From positions 33,970,001-34,034,000 of the forward strand of contig NC_087246.1 of NCBI RefSeq assembly GCF_037042905.1: 64,000 nucleotides of DNA. The letters are read 5' to 3'. The translations under genes were made by a program, and so were the position numbers. A model generated the notes under the pieces. That model made no database searches and was not told the origin of the DNA. It worked only from the letters and a program-made list of their open reading frames with translations. The stretch's first letter is position 1. The number at the start of each line of letters is the position of its first letter. Of the stretch, positions 23,501 to 36,794 are shown in pieces. Source of the stretch: Lytechinus pictus (Eukaryota > Echinodermata > Echinoidea > Temnopleuroida > Toxopneustidae).

Positions 23501-24661
23501 TATTGGACGATATTGCTGAAATATATCTCAAAACGATATATCTGCCCACATCTGTTAAGATTTTCATGATTTTACGTTCATTCTTGTACCTCAACGGAAC
23601 TAATGACAGTCCTCAAACTATACAAATGATTATGATAGTTTATCGATAAAAAGAGTCCCGTTCGGCATGATCCTATATCTATCTAGGCATGATTCGAATG
23701 GAGTATATCGGCAAAATAATTTGCACGGTAATACATGTACTTGTCTACCATCAAATTATCACACTAGCCGACATTTGCAATTTTTTATTACTTCGTAGGT
23801 TACACGTCTCGCAGGCCTTTAGCATGAAAACATATCGTGAAAACATATGCCGTAGGCCATGCATGAGTCCCATGAGTATGGCATAGACAGATGATAAGAA
23901 ATCAATTAAAAACAAAATCAAGGGCCAAGTTAAAGGCTGGCCGGGTCTGCCCCTCCCCCGAATTCTGAAGAACATGATTAAACTCGTAGGGACAGGTTTC
24001 TACCCAAGCTAGGCCAGGGAATATAATTCCTCATATAGTTTTGTGAGGTGCAATACCAGGTAGGTAATAACAATAATGATAATAAATTAATTAATTAATA
24101 AAGCATATAAGCTTGGGCGACTGCGCCCATGCATAAAAGCATATTTTCAAAGTAGGCCTAGCTAGTGAAGACCCCGGGTGAAGACAAAAAAAAAGAAAAA
24201 GAAGGAGAAAGATAAGGAAGGAGAAGAAAGGATGTAAAAGAGAGGTCTGGATAGGTCGTTATTTTTAGGTCATCTTGCCTCCTCCGCCCCCCCCTCTAGC
24301 TAGGGCACCGTCCCTTATAGCTCATCTAGTGCCCCCCTTGCCCTCTTTCTCCGTATTGTAGGCCCTATCATTTTATCATAACCGTGACGTCTTTTTCACC
24401 TAAGTAACACCATTAATAACCACGTGTAAAAATATTAGTGCCCCGGTTGAAATATAATAATTTTAATTCAGTTTCAGGTGTAATGGCGCTACCAAATTTA
24501 TCTGTGGCAGTAAGATTGCGGAATTTCTTTTTCTTACATAGTAGACGTTGACCGATTATTTTGGTTCTTCTCCCCCCCCCCCCCCTTTCTGCTTATTACC
24601 TTCTAAAACAGAAATAAAAGCCTCGGCACGAATAAAATAATGATATTACTACTATCATGAC

Positions 24662-25018
<357 letters not shown>

Positions 25019-25639
25019 TGTAGTTGCATTATTAGCTGGTGTAGTAGTACTGTAGTAGTCCAGTGGTGCAACTACGGGGATGGGGTGCACGTGCACCCCC
25101 CCCCCCCCCTTGATCGGCTGGCCAAAGGAAAAAAACGAGAGAAAAGGATAAAAAAAAGAGGGAGAAAGAAAGAGAAACGTAGTGGGGGAAGAAAATTATT
25201 GAATATTTACGTTATATTATATTATGTTATAAATATTTTATTATATCATATCAGATTTTTTTTTCATAACTTTATGAAATATTATTGCTTAGGGCCTATG
25301 TGTTCCTGGTGTTCTCATTGTATGTTCAATGATATATAATCCTGTTATACTACAAAACATTCCGTTTTCAAGAAAATATACACCAAATATATTCTCGCAC
25401 TTCGATTTATGTCCTGACATATGCTTCTCTTTCATGACTTCTAAAAGTGATTGATATAAAACATTTCCAGTCCGCTTACGTTCCCATTAGTGGATTTGTG
25501 AGATATGTCTGCTCTTCATGAATTCCTAAAAACATTCCTTATAAATGCCCTTTTTTCTGGTCTCACTATAAAAAAATTGATTAGTGTGATACGTATGTTC
25601 AAGCTTTAGAATGCCCCTCTTCAGGTCTGAATTTCAAAA

Positions 25640-26070
25640 ATTAACAGCTCGCGCTTCGCGCTCGCAACACGCAATATTTGATTAGAGAGATACATATCAA
25701 GTTCATGATTACAATGACTTAAAAAAGTATGTCATGTATTTCGTTGTAATTCTAACAAACTCAGCACTATGGTGAGATTATGAGATATGTTTGCTCTTCA
25801 TGAATTCTAAAAAATCATAGTCCTTAAAAATAACTCTGTTTTGGGTCAATATATACAAAAGTTTCAGCTCGTGCTTCGCGCTCGCATTGTTTGTTTAGTT
25901 AGACAGGTAATATGATTACAAAAATTTGCTTTAATAAAATCCCTTTTTTAGGTCTGAATATCAAAAAAAAGTTTTCAGCTCGCGCTCGCATTATTTGATC
26001 ATTGAGATACATATCCGACCTCTTTTAGGTCAGCATACCTGGCAATTGAGCGCGCTTCGCGCGCCCAATA
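25640..26070. repeat. Repeat cluster with GCTCGCGCTTCGCGCTCGC cores
   Basis: Cores near 25,648, 25,866, 25,978 and 26,050 share the word cagctcg.gcttcgcgctcgc or a shortened form. They are separated by AT-rich spacers that also repeat (taggtctgaat, gagatacatat). Further copies lie at 27.4-27.6 kb. Confidence 0.7.
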
Positions 26071-26097
26071 AGTGACTCAACATTTTTGCTGGTGACC

Positions 26098-26239
26098 CAC
26101 GGTAGAAGTAGAAGTAGTAGAAGTAGTAGTAGTTGTAGTAGTAGTAGTAGTAGTAGTAGAAGTAGTAGAAGTAGTAGTAGTAGTAATAGTAGTAGTAGAA
26201 GAAGTAGTAGTAGAAGTAGTAGTAGTATTAGTAGTAGTA

Positions 26240-26272
<33 letters not shown>

Positions 26273-26275
26273 TAC

Positions 26276-26368
<93 letters not shown>

Positions 26369-26392
26369 ATAGTAGTAGTAGTAGTCATAGGC
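26098..26392. repeat. (TAG)n triplet array
   Basis: An almost pure AGT/TAG array of about 290 bp with scattered AAG and AAT variants. It ends directly in a ggcggatccaggtgg repeat fragment. Confidence 0.93.
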
Positions 26393-27404
26393 GGATCCAG
26401 GTGGGGACCCAAGGGGTCACCCCCATTGGCGGCGCAAAAAAAAAGAAAAAAAGTGCTGATAGGTATCTTCTTAATGAATGAAAACAGTCTTTGGAAAATC
26501 TCCTTTTTAGGTCAGTTTATCAAATATATATTTTAAGCTCCCGCTTTGTAAATATTTGCAATTTCGAATAATTTGTTTGGTGAGATTCGCGTCTCTTTTC
26601 ATGAATACACACAGTGTTTAGGATCACGGGGTATAAAAGTAAGGAGTACCATCTCACTCATTTCATTTAAAGCCACGTTTGCTGCCGCAGGGATAAAATA
26701 TGTCAGGCATGTGTTTCATTGGCTTTTCTTGCAGATTGTACACAAAAGATTCCTATATACCTAACTACAGACTTACTGACCAGATACAATAGGAAATATG
26801 CTTTTGTACATGGTTACTTTTCGCTGCCTCTGGTCGGATATTATGAGCAGAAAAAAAAAGAAAACTTTTACGAGGGAAAGCAAAAATAAATGTTGCGTTT
26901 TTTTATTGAAATATGATTCGAAATTATTCGACTGAGCGCTTGTGGGCGCGTATCTGTGACACATAATATCACAAGGGTGTATTTATTGAAACTAATCTTT
27001 TTTTATAATGAGGAAGTGTGTGGCAATTTGTAAGATGTTGATTTAAAAATTGTAAGAATTCTTAGGTTTTTTTTACATTTTGAAAGTGTTATCATACAAT
27101 ATTCGCCCAATTTCAGGACATGATAAAGCTTTGAGATATATTTCATCATGTGTTTAATATCCACACTTTGTGATCAAAATAATAAAATGGGAAATATTCG
27201 CAATTATCTATTTTTAGCTCAAACCAAAAGTGCTTAGAATGTCAAAAGTTTTGGTCGGAATATTGATTAGTTAGATACCCATCAATGACATATCGATTTT
27301 TATAGGAGGTTGCAGGGGTTGCGACTTAAAGCTAACCATACCTGCGTGGCAACCTCAGAATTTGATGTCCGTTCTGTTTATGATTACCAAAAGTGTTTAG
27401 AATG

Positions 27405-27670
27405 ATACAATTTTTGGTCAGAATATCAAACTTTTTCAGCTCGCACTTCGCGCTCGCATCACTTTTTTTTTTTTTTTTTTTTTTAGATAGATACGCATCT
27501 TGTTCATGATTACAGACATTGCTCATAGAATGTCCAAATTTTAGGTCAGAATATCAAAACTTTTCAGCTCGCGCTTCGCGCTCGCATCAATAATTTTAGA
27601 TAGATACCCATCCTGTTTATGGTTACAAAAAGTACTTAGAATGTCCAGTTTTGGGTCGGAATATCATATT
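27405..27670. repeat. CGCTTCGCG-core repeat, two more units
   Basis: Two tandem units with cores at about 27,438 and 27,566, each followed by tagatagatac, catc(t/c)tgtt, a gattac/ggttac word and gaatgtcca. The unit length is about 128 bp. Confidence 0.7.
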
Positions 27671-28439
27671 TTTAACTAAAACTCGTTTAACTAAATCATG
27701 GCTCGAAATAAGCATTCATAAAGATGAGAACAAAAAGTAAATTAATACAAAAACTAAAATAATGCCCCTATAGCATATTAAGATATGGACATCATTCATG
27801 CACCTGAGTTATGAGAGTAATTTGGAGAAATATCATTTACAGTATTTGGAGAGATAGAAATCCTTCATATTCTTCTTGACTGATAAACTATTGTTAGAAA
27901 TTCGTATATTTAAAAGTTGTGTCCTTCATATTTTATTGATTTATGGGCTAAGGCACTTCTGGGGTGAATAAATGAAAACCAAAATAATGTCTAGTTGGAT
28001 AGTTATGAATGTCTCTATTCACGGTAAAATGATCACAAAATTATAAAGGTAACTCAATTTGCATTTTATGAATATCAGTAACTTTCAGTGTTTTCAGTCT
28101 CCAAAGTAAAGGATCAGTATGTTAAAAAAATCCAGACCCAGTTAAAAGCCGCACGAATCTCTTTTGTAATCTTAAAATGCAATCTGTATTTACTTTCTTG
28201 TTGGTCAATGCTATATTGAAATATTATATAGTGAATTAATAAATTGTAGATTAGAAACAAAATACGAAGTGGTACAAACGGCCGCAATGTGTACAAAGCA
28301 CCAATGTATCGAGACAATACTTGACGAAGGTCACGTATACGTGCTAGTGCCAAGAAAGGCACTCATCAATTTGAATTTTGCATTTTTCTTTTGTTGGATC
28401 ATAATACTGTGTATACTTATGAAATGCTTATTTCTTCAG

Positions 28440-29810
28440 TGTAATCACGACTTTTAAGGTGAATGAAGTTGTTCTTACCCAAATTCAACGACAATTCGTT
28501 GCATTTAAATCAATTTGATAATTTTGGCAATTCTGCATTTAATATATAAACCAGATCAGTGTCATCTGCAAACAATATACATGTATATTTTGATAAAGTA
28601 GAAACATTAGAAATATCATGGACATAAATTAAAAAGAAGCGGGCCCAAAATGGAGCCCTGTGGCACACCGCACGGGTAATTGGTAATTTTATAGTTGATT
28701 TGGTATCATTAAAGATTGTACATTGATTTCTACAGGAAAGATAAATATGGAACAAGTCCAAGGGAGTACCACGAATCCCGTAATGGTAAAGCTTGTTTAA
28801 AAGTATATTATGATCAAGGGTATCAAAAGCCTTACTTAAGTTCATAAAAACTCCTATGAAATATTAATGATTGGCTGAGGCAGATTATAACCTATCCTAC
28901 AATAGCATATTCAGTAGAGTGTGTCTATTTCCTGAATCCGTATTGATCATTATTGAGTAAATTGTTGCTAGTTATAAATTTGTATGACCCATCATAAACC
29001 AGTCGTTCTAATATCTTTGAAAAACATTAGATAGGCCGGTGATTGGTAAAAAAAAACTAGCATCGACTTAGGTATAACTTTTGAAATTTTCATCATTGAG
29101 AGAAAACTACCAGACAACAATGATAGGTTAAAATGTATGAACAAGAGGTTTGAATACGCATTCAATTATACGTTTTAAAAAGTATGTTTTAATTTCGTCA
29201 TGTCTAGATGAATGAATGGACTTAAGTGAAGGAACAATCCTTGTTACCTCAAGAGGGTTTGTGGAATAAAAAAAAAACACCATACTATTCACAAAGGAAT
29301 TAAGAAGGAAGCTGTGAAAGTTTTGGCTACATCTTTTGATTCTCGAGGCCTGTTCAACACCTATGTTTAAAAAATAATTATTAAAGCAACTTGCAATTTC
29401 ATGTGGATCATTTATAGTTATATCAGCTGGTTTAAACTGACTTGAAGGCGAAACTTTCCTTCTTTTCAAAATATAATTTAAAACTTTCCATTGAGAAGAA
29501 TCATTTACGCCTGTTCAAACCTTTTAGTGTGTAATACATTCTTTTTGATGTACGAATAATATGCGTTGGTTTATTTCTGCATCGCCTTTGATACCTGTTT
29601 AGGCCTACTCCTGCTTCTTCGCGTCAATAGGATTACCGAGGCTTTTTTGTATAGCCTGTTTGTATGTTTGATAGATTTTAATATTCCTCTGGTAATCCAA
29701 GGATGTTTGGGTACATTTTTAGATATTTTGATTTTAGTTTTTGGTATGTTTACATTAAAATGGTTTGTGACAGTCTCGATGAAGTTATGATAAGAAAAAT
29801 CCACGTTATT
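28440..29810 (-). pseudogene. Broken non-LTR retrotransposon reverse transcriptase
   Basis: Fragments in different minus-strand frames fit a jockey/CR1-type ORF2. In order they are: PWITRGILKSIKHTNRLYKK near 29.65-29.72 kb; a segment with ASCFNNYFLNIG near 29.35 kb; then the RT palm with LSKAFDTLDH near 28.82 kb, the FADDT catalytic box near 28.56 kb and NELSLNLG just after. Frameshifts and stops separate the fragments, for example a stop just before the NELSLN segment. The element is dead. Its 5' side abuts the TAG array at 29.95 kb. Confidence 0.85.
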
Positions 29811-29949
29811 GCTATATTAAATACAATATTCCAAGTTTCCAGCATCAAATCAGCTTTCAAATTGTCAACATTTTCATATGTGAATTTACGAACTTCCGTG
29901 GTTTTCTTTGTATTGGTTTGACTATTAATAGCATTGTGAAAAAGCTTGA

Positions 29950-29971
29950 AGATAGTAGTAATAGTAGTAGT

Positions 29972-30012
<41 letters not shown>

Positions 30013-30054
30013 TAGTAGTAGCAGTATATAGTAGTAGTAGTAGTAGTAGTAGTA

Positions 30055-30086
<32 letters not shown>

Positions 30087-30197
30087 TAGTAGTAGTAGTA
30101 GTAGTAGTAGTAGGAGGAGGAGGAGAAGAGGAGTAGTAGTAGTAGTAGTAGGAGTAGTAGTAGGAGTAGTAGTAGTAGAAGTACGTAGTAGTGAGTT

Positions 30198-30234
<37 letters not shown>

Positions 30235-30259
30235 CAGTAGCAGCAGTAGTGGCAGTAGT

Positions 30260-30342
<83 letters not shown>

Positions 30343-30445
30343 AAGTAGTAGTAGTAGTAGTAGTAGAAGTAGTAGTAGTAATAGTAGTAGTAATAGTAGT
30401 AGTAGTAGTAGTAGTAGTATAGTATAGTAGTAGTAGCAGTAGTGG
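29950..30445. repeat. (TAG)n / (CAG)n triplet array
   Basis: About 490 bp of TAG units with CAG-rich patches near 29,970-29,997 and 30,240-30,276 and a GGA patch near 30,112-30,128. Poly-Tyr and poly-Thr frames on the minus strand are artefacts. Confidence 0.93.
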
Positions 30446-32110
30446 CATTAGTAGCCGTTATTCTCGTGTCACATCCAAACATGGGAACCGCTCTAAATAT
30501 CTGTATCTGCCACTGCACACGAATTCTGATTATAGAATATACTTTTTTTTCTTTAAAATACATTTGGAATAATTGGACCGAAATTCCATTTTTCTTTCAT
30601 TGAGTCCACTTTGAAAATAATAGTGAATATCATCATTATCATATTACATTACCAATGTCATCTAAAAAGATTTTTTTAAAGAAGAAAGTAATATAGCATA
30701 AGCTCTTACTTATTATGTCAAACATAAAACTTCTCTGTAAATTTTTACTATATTCATGAGTCATGACGGGCAATCGATTTAACATCGTCGCCTTTCGTAT
30801 GTCGTTTTAAAATCACGCGACATTTGATCATTAATATTTTTGTCTGAATATTTCCAACCTTGACTCACTAAAATAGAATTGGAGCCCCCTCTGTTGACTT
30901 GAACACGGGGCACACCGGTGATCTCATCACACGAACGCATGATATAGAAACACCCTATGTCATTATCATCAAGATCAGCGATCATGAGCCTTCAAAGTTT
31001 ATAAACATAAATAGTTTTGAGAGTGGAGGGAGGGGGGGGGGGGGTTCGTCAAGGGGAATATACGTAACTGTTGATCTCATCTCATTTCTTTTTCTGTAAC
31101 ACGTGTCATGAAGTGAAATTTAACAATGTTTGATAATCACTCATGTTATACTGTACAAAGAGTGGAAGGATTGATAGTCATGGATTTAACGCGAAGTGTC
31201 AAACGCTGAAGATTGTAAAGAGTACAGTCCGTTATCTCTTTATCAAAGGTTCAATTTATATAAAATATTCGCAACAGGAGGTATGTTTATTCATCTTTCA
31301 AATGTAAGATTCAAGATTCTTTATTTGTCAATGTACGCATACAAAGAAGTTTGGTTTCCAATGGCTTTATCAATAAGTATACACAAAGATGAAAAGTACA
31401 ATATGCAAGTTATTTTCTGCTTTGCCACTCCTCATTTATAAAGTGCGTCTTATAAAACAAAAAGAAACGAAGAATTATCGACTTAAAAATCATTAATGAA
31501 TGGCACATAGTTGTAAAGCTTAGAAACTCATCCGTTATCAATTTTGATACAACCTACATAATGCATACATAGTTCACGCGCGAGTGTCTAGAAACTTTAT
31601 GAAGAAGCGTGTCAAAAAGTCATTTAGCGGGTGGTATTTCAATTTCAAAAAGAAAATTACCATTCTAATAGGTTACTTTTTCATATTTAATGTGACCCTT
31701 GAATATCAAAAACACTTCCCATGCACTGTGTTAAATTGTAAATTGATGAAGACGCGGTCTCAGTGCCATTTTTCTTGTAGTGAAACCACTAATCAGTACC
31801 GTCTCGGACAGTGGAAATGGTCGTGTGCCGTGGCCTTAAACCGGGTGTCGAAATTTATATTTAAAAAAGAAACTTATAAGTTTGCAGAGAAACGCAAAAA
31901 TTGAGATGGGCTTTAAGTTGAAAAAGAGGTCCTATCATCTTCTTTGTGAATTGAGATAATATTTGTATCGTTTTCACTGATGTGGAACATTGACTGATTC
32001 TTTGCGCTTCATGTTAAACTTCAAACTTTTTATGCCGTCGATGATTTTTCACCAGTGCTATATGCCCCGAGAAGAATGGCACTGGTGGGAAATCATCCAG
32101 GGCAAATAGT

Positions 32111-32682
32111 TTAAAGGAGAATGAAACCTTTAAAATAAGATAGCTTGTGTGAAAACAGAAAAATCAAAGAAACAGATCAACGAAAGTTTGAGAAAGTTAT
32201 GAGCATTTGAATATTGCTATCACTTATGCTATGGAGATCCTCACATTGGCAATGCGACAAATATGTGTGATGTCACTTGTGAACAACTCCCCCATTACTT
32301 TAGTATATATTTCACTTAAACTGCCTCTTTTATCAGATCTATCAGTAGATCATGTATTCTTTTTATATGGGGGCATGTAATACAGATTTTTAAAGAATAC
32401 GTCGTGGATAAAGAGTTTGTATCACCCTAAGAAAAAGCAAAAAGATACATTTTGGGGGTAGTTTATAGTCCATCAAAGGGAAAGTTGTTCACATGTGACA
32501 TCACACATCCTTGTCGCATTGCCAATAGGAGGATTTCCATAGCATTAGTGATTGCAATATTCAAATGCTCATAACTTTCTCATTATTAGTCCGATTTTTC
32601 TCAAACTTTCTTTGTTCTTATTCTTTGATTTTCTGTTTCGACAGAAGCCTACTTATTCCAAAGGTTTCATTTCCCTCCAACC
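32111..32682. mobile_element. Long palindromic MITE of 570 bp
   Basis: The left half (aatgaaacctttaaaataag, gagaaagttatgagcatttg, gcaatgcgacaaatatg) returns inverted on the right (cttattccaaaggtttcatt, caaatgctcataactttctc, cttgtcgcattgcca). No coding capacity. Confidence 0.75.
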
Positions 32683-32807
32683 ATGCTTTTTGAGGCAGCC
32701 AATATTAACATCGGCTTACTCAAAATAAATTCGGGTCAGATACGACTGGGAAACATTATTTTAAAATAATCATAGTTGCATGCATCCATTTGAACCATAG
32801 TGCATTC

Positions 32808-32952
32808 CAGGGGCCGTGGACCCGGAGCGGGGGCTGGGTGGGATTCTGTCCAAAACCGTGTACAAAAACGTAAAAATAACCATCTTATTGTGATTTTTTT
32901 TGCATGGTCGACCCCCCCACCACCACTTTCAAAACCGTTCCGCGGCCCCTGC
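32808..32952. mobile_element. Short MITE with CAGGGGCCG ends
   Basis: The left end caggggccgtgg is matched inverted by ccgcggcccctg at the right, about 145 bp apart. I could not confirm a target duplication. Confidence 0.55.
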
Positions 32953-33941
32953 ATTAGTTTTAAGAGGGAAAATTAGAGATGAAATCAAATATCAAAATGC
33001 AGGGATAGCAAGCGATTTGCCCCTGTCGTGTCCATAGCATGCCTCGAGGAGTGGGGGGGGGGGGAATATTTCTGTACAATGGGCTTTTTTTCTTTCTCTC
33101 TATTACATTTAATGAGCCAATAGTAGTTTACGGACTTGTTTCAAACTTACATTTTTTTAATGGCAGGTTTGGGCGAATCGCCCTGAGACTAAGTGTGCTT
33201 TCCCCTGCCCTCCCGTTCTTTTAGATGTCATATTAATGTGCCATTTTGTAAATAGGCCTATTCTTTCTTGAATGTGCAATATTGATATCGCAGTCGCTGG
33301 TACGTCCGTACCAGAGAGCCTCATATAGGCCTGGTCTAAAAAAATAATGTTAGATGAACTTATGAGCTTATGATGTCTAATTGGATCACCATGACTTCTT
33401 TCTCTCAGAACACTGCTAATTTTAGTCGAGTGACCATGGGAATTGAAAGGCTTGTAGTGGCTCTAGATCTCTTTTTTTTTTACCAGGGTCTTAAGCTGTA
33501 ATTATTTTCACCTGTCCCAGATTATTTCATATCGTTCTTTACTCTGATCTTGTTAACTTCTCTCAAATGTGATGGAAGAGAGCAAGTAAAATCCTTCAGC
33601 TACAAAATCAAGGCTATATGAGACCCCCCCCCCCCCTCCACATCCCCCCTGTATACCCACTCTCAGGTCTGGATTAGCCTGGGAACTCTTGACCAATCAT
33701 CGCGCAGGATTTGATGAGCTCCGATGGAGAGTGAGTAAATGGTAAGTGGTCGGTGAGTCATCAACAGCCAGAGAATCCCACCGGGTCGCCGATTCTTGTC
33801 CGGGGCCTGCTTGGCGGGAAACGGATCGTTACCTCGTTAAAAAGTATCTAATTTTCTTGTGCGAGTTCGTAATACACTGACGTATCAGATCTGATGTGAA
33901 CCCTGGCGAAAAATACGGACAACCTCCTACACTACCTCCAC

Positions 33942-36720
33942 TATGGAAGCAGGAGACCGTCAAAAACACGGATATACGTCGTGTCGTAATTCAATTTACT
34001 ACACGACGTAAATAATTACGTCGTGTAGCAATTCGAATTACTACACGACGTAAATAATTACGTAGTGTAGTAATTCGAATTACTACACGACGCAATTCCG
34101 TATTACTGCCCAACGAATTAATGTCATGACGTTAAATGAATTAGTGTCGCTACATCAAATAATTAAGGTCGTGTAGTTATTAGAATTACTACACGACGTA
34201 AATAATTACGTAGTGTAGTAATTCCAATTACTACACTACCTAAAGAATTACGTCGTGTAGTAAATAATTACTACACGACGTAATTCCGAATTACTGCTCA
34301 ACGATTTAACGTCATGACGTTAAATGAATTAGTGTAGTGACGTTAAATCAACCAATGAGATCGTTCGTTATATGAGCGCAATGCGATGAGCTGAGACTAC
34401 AGAGTATTGTACCGGAACGTACCGGCAGGAAGTTAGTTGGATATTCAAACTGTGAAGTTGGTTTGATATTTAGGTTCGATATTCAAACGCCTGTGAAACC
34501 GGACCGATATTCGATATTCAAATATTCAGGGGTTTTGAAAACTAACGGGTTATAACAGGTGCAGCACGTCTCGGGCAACCATAACAACACTGGCTTGCCC
34601 AAGTACGAGGACATTTAGGGGACAAACATCAGTGAATAAAAGCATTTTTTTTTTTTTTTTTTTTTCGAGGGGCCCCCTGGGATATCCCGACGGCCTAGCC
34701 GGGGTAACCACGTATCCTAACTTGTAGAACTCGACTCGCCATATAAACACTAAGTTGACCCGGTGCATGCACATTTAGGGGCCTGAAATTAACAAAATTA
34801 AAGGAATAAAGGGCCATTTATCGCCTTTTGTTATCGCATTTTGTTTATTTGAAAAAAAATCAAGGGGCCCCCAGGAATATCCCGACGGCCTAGCCGGGGT
34901 AACAACGTAACCTCGTGACATTTTTAAACATTGCAGATGAAATTTTTTATCGCGCGGGTAAATACACCACATATTATTTTAAGTTCAACGCAGTTGCGAA
35001 TCGATGATAAACGAAATATGTTGAGGCAGCACAACATAGCAAATGCAGAAAAATTTGTAAAAGTCGCCAGCGAGCGAAGCGAGCCAGAACATTTTGGCCT
35101 TTTAAAATAATTTTGAAATTGAATTCTAATTATGTTATAGTCGCTTTGGAAATTTAGCCAATCGATCAATAGCTTTGAAATTAGTGACGCGATATCGTCT
35201 AAAAGAGACATTTTAGTTCATGAAACGTTTATTTTGTAGGGGTATAACTCCTTGTTGATTAATTGAATTGAAGGCTTCACATGCAAAATAAAATGTCTCC
35301 TGAGAATCATTCGAAGATTATAGGAGCTTTATACTCATATTTTATATTTTATATTTTGACAATACGTTTTCTATCGATATACGCCCCCATCTTTTTTCAA
35401 AGAAATGACGATCTACAATAACAGACGGCTAAAGATATTAATTCGACCCAACCCATTCTCATTTTTTTTTGTAAGCTGATTATAAGAGTATGTATAATGA
35501 TTAGACTGATTCTAGAAACAAAGAATGGGCAACCACTGAACATATTTTGTGCGAATAAAAGAAAAATACATGTATCACTCAGCTTTCGGAACTATTTTAG
35601 TGGCGGACGAATTAGGACTGAGTATAATAGATGAATAAGATCTGCTCATGAGATGCTTTACCGAGTTGCCCCCAAAATGCGCATGCGCCGGGTCAAGCTA
35701 GTGTTTACCTGGTTGCCCGAGTTCCGGGGTCGAGATCTACAAGTTAGGATACGTGGTTACCCCGGCTGTGCCGTCGGGATATTCCTGGGAGCCCCTTGAC
35801 AATTTTTTTTTAAATAAACAAAATGCGATAAATAGCCCTTTATTCCTTTAATTTTGTTAATTTGAGCCCCCTAAATGTGCATGCATCGGGTCAAGCTAGT
35901 GTTTATATGGTTGCCCGAGTCGAGTTGTACAAGTTAGGGTTAGGATACGTGGTTACCCCGGCTAGGCCGTCGGGATATCCCAGGGGGCCCCTCGAAAAAA
36001 AAATAAAAAAATAAAAATGCTTTTATTCACTGATGTTTGTCCCCTAAATGTCCTCGTACTTGGGCAAGCCAGTGTTGTTATGGTTGCCCGAGACGTGCTG
36101 CACCTGTTATAACCCGTTAGTTTTCAAAACCCCTGAATATTTGAATATCGAATATCGGTCCGGTTTCACAGGCGTTTGAATATCGAACCTAAATATCAAA
36201 CCAACTTCACAGTTTGAATATCCAACTAACTTCCTGCCGGTACGTTCCGGTACAATACTCTGTATTCTCAGCTCATCGCATTGCGCTCATATAACGAACG
36301 ATCTCATTGGTTGATTTAACGTCACTACACTAATTCATTTAACGTCATGACGTTAAATCGTTGAGCAGTAATTCGGAATTACGTCGTGTAGTAATTATTT
36401 ACTACACGACGTAATTCTTTAGGTAGTGTAGTAATTGGAATTACTACACTACGTAATTATTTACGTCGTGTAGTAATTCGAATAACTACACGACCTTAAT
36501 TATTTGATGTAGCGACACTAATTCATTTAACGTCATGACATTAATTCGTTGGGCAGTAATACGGAATTGCGTCGTGTAGTAATTCGAATTACTACACTAC
36601 GTAATTATTTACGTCGTGTAGTAATTCGAATTGCTACACGACGTAATTATTTACGTCGTGTAGTAAATTGAATTACGACACGACGTATATCCGTGTTTTT
36701 GACGGTCTCCTGCTTCCATA
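33942..36720. mobile_element. 2.8-kb foldback element with arms of about 1 kb
   Basis: The sequence from 33,942 rightward (tatggaagcaggagaccgtc) is repeated, inverted and nearly identical, from 36,720 leftward. The symmetry holds for about 970 bp into each side, leaving a central loop of about 820 bp (34,920-35,740). The direct repeat cctccac flanks it (33,935-33,941 and 36,721-36,727), extended to acctccac if the last element base is shared. The outer 370 bp of each arm are built of small palindromes of TTACGTCGTGTAGTAATT type. Inside, each arm carries a direct duplication of about 190 bp around ggtnaccccggc. No transposase is seen, so it is non-autonomous. The high arm identity points to recent insertion or gene conversion. 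Confidence 0.9.
34920..35740. other. Central loop of the foldback element
   Basis: This non-palindromic centre separates the arms. It contains a gcgagcgaagcgagcc word like those in other repeats here, and reading frames under 100 residues without recognisable motifs. Nothing here looks like a transposase. Confidence 0.6.
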
Positions 36721-36763
36721 CCTCCACAGGCATAGGCTGCATCTGCAGATCTCTGATCTTGGG

Positions 36764-36769
36764 TATATA
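36764..36769 (+). promoter_or_regulatory. TATA-box-like site of the second gene
   Basis: TATATA lies in gggtatatag. About 30 bases downstream the sequence agccatcttctcatcg could hold a start site. The foldback element ends 43 bp upstream. Confidence 0.4.
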
Positions 36770-36794
36770 GTGCGTTCATGATTCGGCCGCGCGA

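Noticed and set aside
26086..26481. Poly-Ser frame and its poly-Thr counterpart on the other strand
   Set aside because: Pure translation of a TAG/AGT triplet array.
28440..29810. An active retrotransposon
   Set aside because: RT motifs are spread over several frames with stops; only a dead copy.
29750..30563. Poly-Thr/poly-Tyr frames of more than 200 codons
   Set aside because: They are produced by the TAG/CAG array, with no splice sites or unique sequence.
33942..36720. Foldback as an LTR retroelement or viral insertion
   Set aside because: The long repeats are inverted, not direct, and no polymerase, integrase or capsid-like frame is present.
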